64,000 nt of DNA from NCBI RefSeq assembly GCF_023715645.1, contig NZ_JAMBOP010000019.1, positions 26,515 to 90,514 of the forward strand, in the 5' to 3' direction. Positions 42,728 through 50,923 of the stretch are shown piece by piece. Position numbers and translations under genes: made by a program. Source of the stretch: Bacillus cytotoxicus (lineage in GTDB: Bacteria > Bacillota > Bacilli > Bacillales > Bacillaceae_G). Each line of letters begins with the position of its first letter. Within the stretch, counting starts at the first letter, position 1. The notes under the pieces were generated by a model that worked only from the letters and a program-made list of their open reading frames with translations, had not been told where the DNA came from and made no database searches.

Positions 42728-42786
42728 CAACCCTTACATTATAACATAGAATACTCTCGTTTCAATAACTGAAACATTCTTTTTCA

Positions 42787-43791
42787 TTATACGGGCATAA
42801 ACCCTTCTTTCTCAATACGTAAAAACCACTGATATGCAATATGGTATTCTTCCAATGTAATACCATACTCCCGAAGAAGTTTCTCTTCATCGATTGGCAT
42901 TCCAAAGCGTTTCCTTCCAACTCTCTCTAAAACAGCTGCCCATAATTCATCTTTGTCTGTTAATAGAGGAAACGGGAAGAGACTGGTCTGCATTTCTTTC
43001 CAATATGTAATAATCGCCCCATACATCGACGGATTATCATGCTCTAATCGTTCAGACAATATATGTAACACTTTTTCTGTATCATATTGATTAAAAGCCA
43101 AATTAGCCGGTATAACTGTTATTGTCTCCCCAAACTTCTCTATATCTATCTTCTCTTGTATTCCAAAGTCCATTAATAAGTATAAAATAGAAGTTTTAAT
43201 ATACGGGTGTTTCGTTTCATCTAATAAAAATGTACGAAACGTCGGCAACGCCTTTTCGACATGTTTAGTCGCAAGACGATTCACCGCGCGGAGCTGCTCC
43301 CCGTAATCACCAGTCAGCAAAGCATCCGCAAATACAGGTTCATCAAAAGATAAACCGTCATCTATCTCTACTACTTCTTCACTCTCTAACATACTCTTTG
43401 CAAACAAGGCAAGTTGTGCTAATTTTCCCTTTTGCTCTGCTGTTACTTCTTTCGTTTGTAGAACAGACTGCACCGTTTCAATAATACCTTCATAATTATT
43501 TGTTTGCACTAAAATCGTAATATACGTTTCGAGAATATCTTGAAATAAAAACTCCCCTGTTTCAAGTAATTTCTCGCATCGTTCTTTCGCTTCTTCCATT
43601 TCCTTTAGTTCAAGTAGACAAATAACTGAAGCTAATTCTGATTGCTCTGTCTGCGCTCCGTATTGGCGCAACATTTCGAAGTTTTTTAACGCATCTTCAA
43701 ACCGACGCTCACGCAATGCAATAAATCCTTCATCAGTAAATCGCGCTGACAATTGCGGAAACAATACGACCGTACTTTCTTTTTTATTCAT
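42787..43791 (-). CDS. ysoA: Tetratricopeptide-repeat protein YsoA
   Basis: This 334-residue soluble helical protein has TPR-like helices in its first 150 residues (ALRERRFEDALKNFEMLRQYG). The position upstream of tig matches ysoA in B. subtilis, which is of similar length. The function is unknown; TPR proteins usually bind other proteins. There are no membrane segments. Confidence 0.88.
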   Translation of the reverse strand: MNKKESTVVLFPQLSARFTDEGFIALRERRFEDALKNFEMLRQYGAQTEQSELASVICLLELKEMEEAKERCEKLLETGEFLFQDILETYITILVQTNNYEGIIETVQSVLQTKEVTAEQKGKLAQLALFAKSMLESEEVVEIDDGLSFDEPVFADALLTGDYGEQLRAVNRLATKHVEKALPTFRTFLLDETKHPYIKTSILYLLMDFGIQEKIDIEKFGETITVIPANLAFNQYDTEKVLHILSERLEHDNPSMYGAIITYWKEMQTSLFPFPLLTDKDELWAAVLERVGRKRFGMPIDEEKLLREYGITLEEYHIAYQWFLRIEKEGFMPV

Positions 43792-43924
43792 ACGCTCGCC
43801 TCTTTTTTTAGATTTTCAATACACTTTAAAGTTAATATAACAAATGACAGTTCCGAACACAATAATGGGAATCTGTTCGTTTTTATTGAGAAAACATCAA
43901 TTTCTTCTATATAAAAATTGAATA

Positions 43925-44116
43925 TATATAAAGCAAAAGTAAAAATCTGACATAAAAATCATTTTCTTTTCAGATGGACGAGAGCGTCTGGCCGCGCATA
44001 GGAGCGGTCAGGGCCTTTTTCTGCCATATGCGATGTTAAAACAAAGAGAGGGAGAAAGTAGAAGGTTACTTTTTGCTTGGTATGGCGGCGACTTGTGTGT
44101 TGGAAAGCCAAAGCGG
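43925..44116. repeat. Family A dispersed element, copy A7
   Basis: It starts at TATATAAAGC, has the core GAGAGCGTCTGGCCGCGCAT with GGAGCGGTCAGGGCC on the plus strand, and ends at CGGATATATATA. The right terminus is shared with the left terminus of copy A8. Confidence 0.8.
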
Positions 44117-44300
44117 ATATATATAAGCAAAAAGTAAAAACCTGACATCAGACCATTTTCTTTTTAGATGGCCCTGAACGTCTGGCCGCGAGTTGAAGCG
44201 ATCTGGCCCTTTTCTGCCATAGGAAATGTTAAAACAAAGGGAGCAAACAAGTAGCATTTCACTTTTCGTTTTATATATCAGCGGGAAATACGAAAGTAAA
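44109..44300. repeat. Family A dispersed element, copy A8, tandem with A7
   Basis: It begins in the shared TATATATAAGC and repeats the order of A7 (CTGACATCAGACC, CTGGCCGCGAG, GCGATCTGGCCC, AAAACAAAGGGAG). The core is more diverged and the right terminus is not clear. Confidence 0.7.
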
Positions 44301-44350
44301 AATTTCATGAATAACCAAAACAAAAAACCCTCTACTACCGATGCGGAGAG

Positions 44351-44599
44351 TTACTGGAAAGCTTTTATAATAGTAGGATATATAAAGAGGGTTATGATTT
44401 GAATAACAATAAACGTCGTCATAATGATTCCAAAAAAGAAAATAACCTTACTACGCTTTATCAACAACATAATAATGATGATTGTGCAGATGATTGAACA
44501 GGCGAAAAGTATACTTACACTTGAACTTAATAATCCGCCTGGAAACATGAATAATAAAATTACACTACAAACGCCAATCATTCCTAATAGCCATTCCAT
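44351..44599 (-). CDS. Small membrane protein of unknown function (possible immunity-type partner)
   Basis: This 82-residue protein is almost entirely hydrophobic, with two to three membrane helices (about residues 2-18, 24-45 and 50-74). The ATG follows AAGGGGA at 7 bp. It lies 23 bp downstream of a 33-codon peptide gene on the same strand, so the two are probably co-transcribed. The layout of short peptide plus small membrane protein is seen in peptide/immunity pairs, but no family is recognised. Confidence 0.65.
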   Translation of the reverse strand: MEWLLGMIGVCSVILLFMFPGGLLSSSVSILFACSIICTIIIIMLLIKRSKVIFFFGIIMTTFIVIQIITLFIYPTIIKAFQ

Positions 44600-44622
44600 T
44601 CTCTGTCCCCTTAAATCTTTAT

Positions 44623-44724
44623 TTATGCTATTAACTGTTTTACAACCTCGATCATCTGAGCCAGTTTGTCATACGCAATAACTCCAAATGCAATTGTTAA
44701 AGCTGCTACAGCTAATCCTTTCAT
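44623..44724 (-). CDS. 33-residue hydrophobic/amphipathic peptide
   Basis: A short frame starts at ATG 44722-44724 after a strong GAGGAGG site at 7 bp. The product begins MKGLAVAALTIAFGVIAY and ends in a helix with charged residues on one side (DKLAQMIEVVKQLIA). There is no Cys and no leader-type cleavage site. A candidate -10 TATAAT lies about 40 bp upstream, between two direct GGTAAC repeats. It could be a secreted or membrane-active peptide, a small transporter subunit or a regulatory leader peptide. Confidence 0.6.
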   Translation of the reverse strand: MKGLAVAALTIAFGVIAYDKLAQMIEVVKQLIA

Positions 44725-44837
44725 CGTTTTTCCTCCTCGATTCATCTTTGTTACCTTTATTATAAAATATTTAGAAATAGTTACCATCGAACAACCTTAC
44801 ATGTACCTTACAGAATTGTAAGATTTCTCAAAAAAAC

Positions 44838-44867
44838 ACTACCTCAGTTAACATATACTGGGGTAGT
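44838..44867 (-). terminator. Terminator after the nuclease-like gene
   Basis: ACTACCTCAGT (44838-44848) pairs with ACTGGGGTAGT (44857-44867), allowing one G-T pair, and the minus strand ends in TTTTTT. Confidence 0.8.
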
Positions 44868-44868
44868 T

Positions 44869-45282
44869 TTATGGTATCTCCCTATATTCATCCGCAAAAT
44901 TTATATATTTTTCTTGATAATTTTTTGGAGCTATAACTCTCAAACTAATTGATTTACGAAAAACTTTAGGATCGAAATAATAACATAAATCAGTTTGAGG
45001 ACAATACACACAATAAACATCAATTTCTTCTTTATCTATATTTTTCGTAGTTGTGCCTTTTCCAGTTGAATAACTGGAACGAAACCTTATTTCAAGAATT
45101 CCTTTATCATTTAATTCTCTATATTTCACTTGAATCCGTTTAAACACGCCATCTTTATAAGCTACAAGGTCAAAAGGAGCATGCTCAGTCTGAGGAACAA
45201 GTATCATATAACCCTTTTCATATAAATCAACTTGCGCTTTTAAAACTCCTAAATCTCCTTTTGTTTTTGTATGATGATACAC
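44869..45282 (-). CDS. PD-(D/E)XK nuclease-like protein of the group I intron endonuclease type
   Basis: About 137 residues. The pattern HTKTKGDLGVLKAQVDLYEKGY, then APFDLVAY and IQVKYRE, matches the metal-binding Asp and the (D/E/Q)XK part of the small PD-(D/E)XK endonuclease family typified by I-Ssp6803I. CVYCPQTDLCYYF follows. I placed the start at GTG 45280-45282, just after AGGTGG; the frame is open 42 bp further. Solitary members of this family occur in many genomes without an intron. The group I intron in this window is 3 kb away, so a link is possible but unproven. Confidence 0.65.
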   Translation of the reverse strand: MYHHTKTKGDLGVLKAQVDLYEKGYMILVPQTEHAPFDLVAYKDGVFKRIQVKYRELNDKGILEIRFRSSYSTGKGTTTKNIDKEEIDVYCVYCPQTDLCYYFDPKVFRKSISLRVIAPKNYQEKYINFADEYREIP

Positions 45283-45442
45283 AATTACACCACCTATAGA
45301 GATTTTCTCAAACGGAATTACCACTATAAAGTTTCATTCCACCGTTCGTTTCTTCCTTCTTATATTTAACATTTCTTTCCGCACAAATGATATTAATATT
45401 ATTAAGATAATTCTGAATTCAATAACGGAAGGATGACTCACA

Positions 45443-46058
45443 ATGTTCAAAAAAGCAGCAGCTGATATGCTCGGCTTAAGTGATATCGGATCCGTTATTA
45501 CCCCTGCTGATTACGATAAAGTAGATGCTGATGATTATGTCACGCATGAAGAAAATGAAAAAAATTTATTTTTTAATCAAATCAAAAACAGACGAGTATT
45601 GCTTTACAAATACAGCTCTTATTCACGTTGACGGCACGAGTGCAGTAAGCAAGAAACGCACACTTCGCCGTTACAATTATAACACACATAAAATTTCGAA
45701 CGTCCTTCTTGAAACAGCTGGAACCGTCGATTTAGACATCGAAATTAAATTTACTATGGGCGGGGAACATTACTCCATTGATATACATAAAAAACATATT
45801 GAAGAAGTGAAAGATTTATATAAAACCCTTCTAAAAATCGCCGAAATTACTCACGAAAATGACATCGCAACGCAATACGCACACAAAAGCCTAGAAATGG
45901 CATCTTCTACACTAAGTAATGTAAAAAATGCTGAATTAGATCTTGCAGCACAGTTTAAAGAAATTAATCAAATTGTATTCAACTGGCTTGTTGATACGAA
46001 AAAACAATACAATGTAAAAGATTTTGGATTTGTGTTTGAGAAGTTTATTAACAATTAA
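45443..46058 (+). pseudogene. PH-domain protein (YvbH-like), frameshifted at an A7 tract
   Basis: The N-terminal frame (MFKKAAADMLGLSDIG, 45443 onward) and the C-terminal frame (SKTDEYCFTNTALIHVDGTS to KDFGFVFEKFINN, ending 46058) are two parts of one gene of about 200 codons. They are joined if one A is removed from the seven-A run at 45558-45564. The family has a bacterial pleckstrin-homology domain and unknown function. The rest of the frame is intact with no further stops, so this may be a recent mutation, an assembly error or a slippage site. Confidence 0.8.
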
Positions 46059-46076
46059 TGTAACAGTACAAAAGGA

Positions 46077-46118
46077 GAGTTGACTCAAAAGAGATGTAGA
46101 TATCTTTTGAGTCAACTC
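46077..46118. terminator. Bidirectional terminator between convergent genes
   Basis: GAGTTGACTCAAAAGA (46077-46092) pairs perfectly with its inverse at 46103-46118. It lies between the PH-domain gene and the convergent small gene, whose stop codon it overlaps. Confidence 0.75.
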
Positions 46119-46348
46119 CTTCCTATATATTCACTAATATATAGGCAATTTTTCAAATATATCGACGATTTTTTCGATATATCCTGCTTCTCATCTACTA
46201 CAACCATTTCAAATACAATTAACCATCTTTCCTTATCACGAAAAACAGTTAGTCTACATTGGGCTAAATCAAAATTATAGTTATCTAGTGCAGGGAAATT
46301 AAAGTCTTCAGCATATCTATCTAACATATGAATTTCTTTCGCCTTCAC
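46112..46348 (-). CDS. Small hypothetical protein, probably C-terminally shortened
   Basis: This is about 78 residues if started at GTG 46346-46348, which follows GGAGG at 8 bp. The central part LAQCRLTVFRDKERWLIVFE resembles the start of longer uncharacterised Bacillus proteins (about 150-200 residues), and the end is taken up by the terminator hairpin, so it may be a fragment. No function is proposed. Confidence 0.45.
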   Translation of the reverse strand: MKAKEIHMLDRYAEDFNFPALDNYNFDLAQCRLTVFRDKERWLIVFEMVVVDEKQDISKKSSIYLKNCLYISEYIGRS

Positions 46349-46379
46349 ATTACCAGCCTCCATTCACCGCTTATAAAAA

Positions 46380-46790
46380 CAGTATAGCGAATGGCGTATC
46401 AGTGGTTCTTCCGACTAAATCTCTCCTTAGTTGAACAAGAAAAGGAACTACGTTTTATCCATTTATGATAACAATACATAGTTACATCATTTTTTTATTC
46501 AACCAGTCTACTTTACCAACGAAAAAGTAATTATTCTATTTTGGACTTAAAAATTTTCAAATTCGTGTCTTTTTCATGACCGTTAAGGCGAATGTTTCGC
46601 TATTAAGCGACCTATTTACCCGTTCTACACTTATGCATAGAATTTCACCACCCAAAATTTCCAAAAATGAAATTTAATAAAAAAGAGGATGCGTATTATT
46701 CTGTTATGCACAATTGCATATTATATTTTTATATTATGATATTGAAATTGTAATTATTAACCTATAAAATACAAGAGATTAAAAAAATAG
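46380..46790. other. Non-coding stretch without a recognisable feature
   Basis: This is AT-rich spacer between divergent genes. Near its right end it should hold the promoter of the secreted-protein gene (TTATATTTTTATATTATGAT region). No repeat, tRNA or conserved frame is seen. Confidence 0.4.
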
Positions 46791-46805
46791 TATTGGAGAT
46801 GTAAT

Positions 46806-47279
46806 ATGAAAAAATTAATGAGTTTGCTAGTTATGACTTTTGTTTTTACACTAGCATTTCTACCAACCAAATCAAGCGCTGCGCCAGCACCACCATTGGA
46901 ATTAGTAAAAATTCAAGCTATCGGTGACAACCCCAATAACCTTACGACTGTCAATGACACTCATATGACCCTACCTTTTACAACAAATAATAAAATGTAT
47001 ATAAAAGTATTTTTTAGGGGACAACCCGGTCCACGACCAATACTTTCTCTTGGGAGTGGTTTTAAGTATTACGAAGATGCATATTATGAAAGCCAACGTA
47101 TGAAAGTATACGATAGATGGGACTTTGGCGGAGGCATAGGACGTATTGTAATTTATGAATTCGATGCAGAACAGTTTCAGCGTGGACATAACACCTACCA
47201 TGAAGTAATTTTTACAGCTACGGACTCTAGAAGCTTTATGATAGAAAAATTTGATCGAATCTATGTATGGTTAGAATAG
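46806..47279 (+). CDS. Secreted protein of unknown function (possibly YolA/DUF4879-like)
   Basis: This 157-residue protein has a clear signal peptide (KK start, hydrophobic residues 5-19, cleavage expected after SSA-A near 26) and a mature start PAPPLELVKIQAIGD. The mature part is rich in beta-strand residues and aromatic residues and has no cysteine. The ATG follows TTGGAGA at 6 bp. The PAPPL start and length recall the small secreted YolA family of the SPbeta prophage; this link is from memory and uncertain. It lies in an accessory pocket next to decayed mobile genes. Confidence 0.7.
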   Translation: MKKLMSLLVMTFVFTLAFLPTKSSAAPAPPLELVKIQAIGDNPNNLTTVNDTHMTLPFTTNNKMYIKVFFRGQPGPRPILSLGSGFKYYEDAYYESQRMKVYDRWDFGGGIGRIVIYEFDAEQFQRGHNTYHEVIFTATDSRSFMIEKFDRIYVWLE

Positions 47280-47390
47280 AATAAAATTTATCTTTTCAAG
47301 AAGCTAGCTTTTTCAGTTGGCTTCTTTTATATTTCAATTTACCAAAACATAGAAGAAACTTGGCGTAATATAAAATGTATTGTTTCAATC

Positions 47391-47798
47391 TTAACTAATT
47401 AGCATTTGTATCCTAAATTTCAAGTCCAAATTTCCTAGATAATTATTAGCGAAATCGACTATGTAAATCCGAAGTGAAATAAATGTATAGAAAATAATTA
47501 CAACATACAGAAGCACAATAACTATACTAGCGATTTCAAACCCGAGTTGAAAATTTTCCTGTGCGCGTGTTTTCACCGTCTGGACGCCAAGATGCTCTTT
47601 TTTATTTACAAGAAACTCCGTAAACTTCCCCCCAACTTCTTCTTTCTCTAAATACAAACAACGCATTATAACGGCTATATCGCAATAACCTAGCGCTTTA
47701 GAAGTCAACGTAATATTCGCACCCTTCTCTAACAATTTCTTCGCAAAACCTCGTCTTAACGCATGCGGGTTAATATTCTTTAGTCTATAATTCCTCAC
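47391..47798 (-). pseudogene. Tyrosine recombinase (integrase) C-terminal remnant
   Basis: The fragment keeps the second catalytic box HALRRGFAKKLLEKGANI (HxxR) and a downstream tyrosine in CLYLEKEE, but the LGH motif is ALGY and the N-terminal half with the first catalytic Arg is missing. The frame then continues into an unrelated hydrophobic tail (about residues 85-115). The frame stays open upstream of 47798 for about 30 codons without a start. It lies 0.6 kb from a tRNA pair, a usual integration site, and is probably the relic of an old phage or integrative element. Confidence 0.65.
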
Positions 47799-47826
47799 AT
47801 GCTTACTTAATCGCTTTGTTATATTG

Positions 47827-48110
47827 TTATTTATCCACCGCTTTTGGTAATAAATAATCGTTACGTGCTTTATTTTCCTTTCGTGTAATATCGTTTTGTT
47901 TCATAAGAACGTCTAACAACCGCATAAGCACATCATCAAAAGGTAAATGTAGCGACTCCATCACGTAACTCAATACCGCGCGTTAAATCGAGCAATGATT
48001 ACAGAATATTAATTTCGCGGTCAGTCGCTCCTTCTTTAACAGGACTATCAACCTTTATTTTGATATTTCGCCAAAAGTTAATATCAATTCCAACCGTTAT
48101 TGAAACAACG
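47827..48110 (-). pseudogene. Decayed gene of unknown function (mobile-element relic)
   Basis: Two frames read as one broken protein: INFWRNIKIKV...VKEGATDREINIL, an in-frame TAA at 47999-48001, LLDLTRGIELRDGVATFTF, then a frame change to FDDVLMRLLDVLMKQNDITR and a stop at 47827. The composition is protein-like, but no family is recognised. Its 3' end overlaps the upstream extension of the integrase relic in another frame. Confidence 0.4.
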
Positions 48111-48262
48111 CCCTAAAAACGCCTTTAGGCACTTTAAACGTGTTAATTTTGTTTGATTACCCACTTTCATAGACGATAACCACAAATAAATATGGTTAAC
48201 GTTCAGTTCTTCGATAAATCCTCCTTAACAGTTAAAGAATCTCTTCTTTTCGACACAAAAAA

Positions 48263-48325
48263 TAAGCCTCCTAACTCGTTGTTGACCGATTATTGACCGT
48301 TTCAACTAACGAATTAAAAGGCTTA
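48263..48325 (-). terminator. Long hairpin terminator downstream of the tRNA pair
   Basis: TAAGCCT (48263-48269) pairs with AGGCTTA (48319-48325), and inner arms TAACTCGTT/AACGAATTA extend it. The minus strand exits into ATTTTTT. The loop holds a direct TTGACCG repeat. Confidence 0.7.
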
Positions 48326-48366
48326 TATATTGCGGAATTTGACGTTACCGCAAAGATTCTTCGTAG

Positions 48367-48727
48367 CGTCCCAGGAGAGATTCGAACTCCCGACCGACGG
48401 CTTAGCTTACCACCATAGCTTTCGCTACCAGCAAATACTGTTTGTAGTCTGGACTATATCTTCACCATTTCAGGTGCGACACGTGTAGTCTCTACGGAAC
48501 CTCACGATGATTTTCATCATACTTTAGAGTTTTTACCATTAAGGTGTTCCCTTAATCATTCAAAACTCCTCAATCTTCTTAGAAGATCGTAAGTTTCCTC
48601 GGTATTACCATCAGCCGTACTGTTAAGGCTTCACCGATATAGTGTCGTCCACTTTATAGGTTCTTGTTTCCCTATAAAGGCTCCTATTCTTGAAGGCCGT
48701 TGCTCTATCCTGCTGAGCTACTGGGAC
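48367..48727 (-). tRNA. tRNA-Arg(UCU) interrupted by a group I intron
   Basis: The 5' exon (48693-48727) reads GTCCCAGTAGCTCAGCAGGA through ACGGCCTT. The 3' exon (48367-48405) reads CTAAGCCGTCGG, then GGGAGTTCGAATCTCTC and CTGGGAC-G. Joined, they give a 74-nt cloverleaf with a perfect 7-bp acceptor stem, a 5-bp anticodon stem ACGGC/GCCGT and loop CTTCTAA, so the anticodon is UCU (Arg, AGA codons). The intron separates U34 from C35. CCA is not encoded. The gene follows tRNA-Gly by one base and is probably co-transcribed with it. Confidence 0.93.
48406..48692 (-). ncRNA. Group I self-splicing intron in tRNA-Arg
   Basis: This 287-nt intron has no reading frame. The P1 helix pairs 5' exon GGCCUU with AGGAGCC, giving a U-G pair at the splice site. 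P2 is a perfect UUUAUAGG/CCUAUAAA. UCGGU...ACCGA fits P4, with AGCC...GGCU as P5. The conserved S segment AAGAUAUAGUCC and an R-like segment GUAGAGACUACACG form P7. The last base is G, as required. The subgroup is not assigned. Confidence 0.92.
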
Positions 48728-48728
48728 A

Positions 48729-48802
48729 TGGAGCGGGTGAAGAGAATCGAACTCTCGACCAGAGCTTGGAAGGCTCTTGTTTTACCACTAAACTACACCC
48801 GC
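48729..48802 (-). tRNA. tRNA-Gly(UCC)
   Basis: The sequence starts GCGGGTGTAGTTTAGTGGTA, with anticodon stem AGAGC/GCTCT, loop CTTCCAA (anticodon UCC), T-loop TTCGATT and 3' end CACCCGCTCCA with encoded CCA. It is the first gene after the promoter at 48844-48872. Confidence 0.97.
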
Positions 48803-48843
48803 ATGATATGAATTTTTTTCTAATCGCCTTATCGACATTTTTC

Positions 48844-48872
48844 ATTATATTACCGATACCAATGAAAGTCAA
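48844..48872 (-). promoter_or_regulatory. Sigma-A promoter of the tRNA-Gly/tRNA-Arg unit
   Basis: On the minus strand TTGACT (48867-48872) and a perfect TATAAT (48844-48849) are separated by 17 bp. The tRNA-Gly 5' end is about 35 bp downstream of the expected start. Confidence 0.85.
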
Positions 48873-48885
48873 CACCATTTTTTAA

Positions 48886-48917
48886 AAAATAGGGTGAAGA
48901 ATTTTTCACCCTATTTT
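48886..48917 (-). terminator. Terminator after ysnB
   Basis: AAAATAGGGTGAA (48886-48898) pairs with TTCACCCTATTTT (48905-48917), with a T-run on the minus strand. It overlaps the ysnB stop codon. Confidence 0.85.
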
Positions 48918-49412
48918 AAATGTTTTTTGTGCTACGATTGTTCCTTCTAAAGTTAGAAAGTGAATGTCCATTATATCCTCTTCTATTTTAAGTAAGGCAA
49001 ATGTTTTTTCCCTTCTCGAACGCGGCAAGAGAATACTCCCTGGATTGATAAACAAAATATCGTCTATGATTTCTGCTCCTAATATATGTGAATGACCGAA
49101 GCAAGCGACATTTGCCTCTGCTTCTTTCGCACGATATAACAGTGTCTGCAGCGTCATTTTAATATTGTATAAATGTCCATGTGTGACGAGAAAACGTGTA
49201 TTTTGCACTTCTGTGATGATGTCATTTGGAAAGTCTCCTGTAAAATCACAGTTTCCTTTCACTACATGAAATCCTTCTAGTTCAGTGCGCTGCGATGTTA
49301 ATTCCGAATCACCGCAATGAATCATCACATCCACGTTTCCCTCGTACTGTTCTTTTAATTGCTTTAACTCTTTCACAGAACCGTGACTGTCGCTTACAAT
49401 TAACGCCTTCAT
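48906..49412 (-). CDS. ysnB: YfcE/YsnB-type metallophosphoesterase
   Basis: This 168-residue calcineurin-like phosphodiesterase has metal ligands in SDSHG (about residue 8), HCGDSE, GNCD, THGH and GHSH in the family order. Substrates of the family in vivo are not settled. It is the last gene of rph-rdgB-ysnB, with 13 bp from rdgB. Confidence 0.94.
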   Translation of the reverse strand: MKALIVSDSHGSVKELKQLKEQYEGNVDVMIHCGDSELTSQRTELEGFHVVKGNCDFTGDFPNDIITEVQNTRFLVTHGHLYNIKMTLQTLLYRAKEAEANVACFGHSHILGAEIIDDILFINPGSILLPRSRREKTFALLKIEEDIMDIHFLTLEGTIVAQKTFKIG

Positions 49413-49425
49413 CGGTTTCGCTCCC

Positions 49426-50040
49426 TTATTCTTCTTCTCCTAAAAACCAGACTGGAATTTTTTCTTCTAATTTACGAAGCGCGCGTCCGCGATGACTAAT
49501 TTTATTTTTCTCATCCGACGACAATTCTGCCATCGCGCTTTTGTATTCTTCTACATAAAAAATAGGATCATATCCAAAACCATTTTCTCCGCGCTGCTGT
49601 TCTAAAATCTTCCCTTCACACGTTCCATTTACAATCAATGGTTGTTTATCTACTTCTGGGAATGCAACGGCTAACGCGCAGTAAAAACGGGCCGTACGTT
49701 TTTCCATCGGAATATTCTTTAGTCCGTCTAACACTTTTTGAATGTTAGCTTGGTCGTCCTTTTGCTCACCTGCATAACGAGCAGAGTGTACTCCTGGTTT
49801 CCCCTGCAACGGATCTACAATTAAACCAGAATCATCAGCAATAACAATCTCATCTAGCTGTTTACACAGATGCTCCGCCTTTAAAATAGCGTTTTCTTCA
49901 AACGTTTCACCAGTTTCCTCTACTTCTTCAATATGAGGAAAATCATAAAGTGATTTTACTTCTAGATCAAATTTTTCAAATAGCTCGGCAAATTCACGTA
50001 CTTTCCCGGCATTCTTTGTTGCTACGACAACTTGTTTCAT
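49426..50040 (-). CDS. rdgB: XTP/dITP pyrophosphatase (HAM1/RdgB family)
   Basis: This enzyme removes deaminated purine nucleotides such as XTP and dITP from the pool. The 204 residues show [26 protein letters not shown] (catalytic acids), [17 protein letters not shown] and SHRGRA. The rph-rdgB-ysnB order is conserved in Bacillus. Confidence 0.97.
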   Translation of the reverse strand: MKQVVVATKNAGKVREFAELFEKFDLEVKSLYDFPHIEEVEETGETFEENAILKAEHLCKQLDEIVIADDSGLIVDPLQGKPGVHSARYAGEQKDDQANIQKVLDGLKNIPMEKRTARFYCALAVAFPEVDKQPLIVNGTCEGKILEQQRGENGFGYDPIFYVEEYKSAMAELSSDEKNKISHRGRALRKLEEKIPVWFLGEEE

Positions 50041-50050
50041 ATTTCCACCT

Positions 50051-50788
50051 CTATTCCATATGAGTTACAATATCACCCAATGCTTCTTTTTGTATTTCAA
50101 CAAGCTGCAGAATCCCTTGTTCTGCTACATCAAGTAACTCATTCAATTCACCGCGGCTAAATGTCGCTTCTTCTCCTGTGCCTTGCACTTCAACAAAGTG
50201 TCCGTTTCCTGTCATAATGACATTCATGTCAACATTCGCTTTAGAATCTTCTGCATAATTTAAATCTAATACAATGCCGTGCTCATCAACGATTCCAACA
50301 GACGTTGCTGCTAAGAAATCTTTCACTGGAAGTTTCGACACCTTCCCTGCTGCCAAAAGCTTTTCAAACGCTAATACCATCGCTACATACGCACCAGTAA
50401 TCGAAGCTGTTCTCGTTCCGCCATCAGCTTGAATGACATCACAGTCAATCCAAATTGTTTTTTCGCCAAGTGCTTCTAAATCAACAACAGCACGCAATGC
50501 TCGTCCGATTAAACGTTGAATTTCCATTGTACGTCCCGTTACTTTCCCTTTACTTGATTCGCGGATCGTACGCTGTTCTGTCGCACGAGGGATCATCGAA
50601 TACTCTGCGGTAACCCATCCTTTTCCTTCTCCTCTCATAAATGGAGGAACTCGATCTTCAATCGTCGCTGCACAAATCACCTTTGTATCACCAACTTCAA
50701 TTAGTACCGATCCTTCTGGATGTTTTAAATAATTCGTCTGAATATGTATACGACGCAAATCTGATGCTTGTCTACCATCTACTCGCAT
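50051..50788 (-). CDS. rph: Ribonuclease PH
   Basis: RNase PH is a phosphate-dependent exoribonuclease that trims tRNA 3' ends. The 245 residues include [28 protein letters not shown], the phosphate-binding [15 protein letters not shown] and [16 protein letters not shown]. It lies between gerM and rdgB. Confidence 0.98.
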   Translation of the reverse strand: MRVDGRQASDLRRIHIQTNYLKHPEGSVLIEVGDTKVICAATIEDRVPPFMRGEGKGWVTAEYSMIPRATEQRTIRESSKGKVTGRTMEIQRLIGRALRAVVDLEALGEKTIWIDCDVIQADGGTRTASITGAYVAMVLAFEKLLAAGKVSKLPVKDFLAATSVGIVDEHGIVLDLNYAEDSKANVDMNVIMTGNGHFVEVQGTGEEATFSRGELNELLDVAEQGILQLVEIQKEALGDIVTHME

Positions 50789-50861
50789 AAAAAATAACCC
50801 CCTTGTGACTACTACTTGTTAGTATAGCCCATTCAAAATTTATGTTATGTATCGCAATAAA

Positions 50862-50890
50862 AGAAGAGGAATTAACTACATTCCCCTTCT
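50862..50890 (-). terminator. Terminator after gerM
   Basis: AGAAGAGGAAT (50862-50872) pairs with ATTCCCCTTCT (50880-50890), allowing one G-T pair, and the minus strand continues TTTATT. Confidence 0.7.
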
Positions 50891-50923
50891 CTTCATACAT
50901 TCAGTATATCAAATTATTTCTGT

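Noticed and set aside
44066-44323. Open frame of 85 codons on the minus strand
   Set aside because: It lies almost wholly inside repeat copies A7 and A8; it has no ribosome-binding site and no protein-like composition.
48700-48885. Short plus-strand frame across the tRNA pair
   Set aside because: It is antisense to tRNA-Arg and tRNA-Gly; the tRNA structures explain the sequence.
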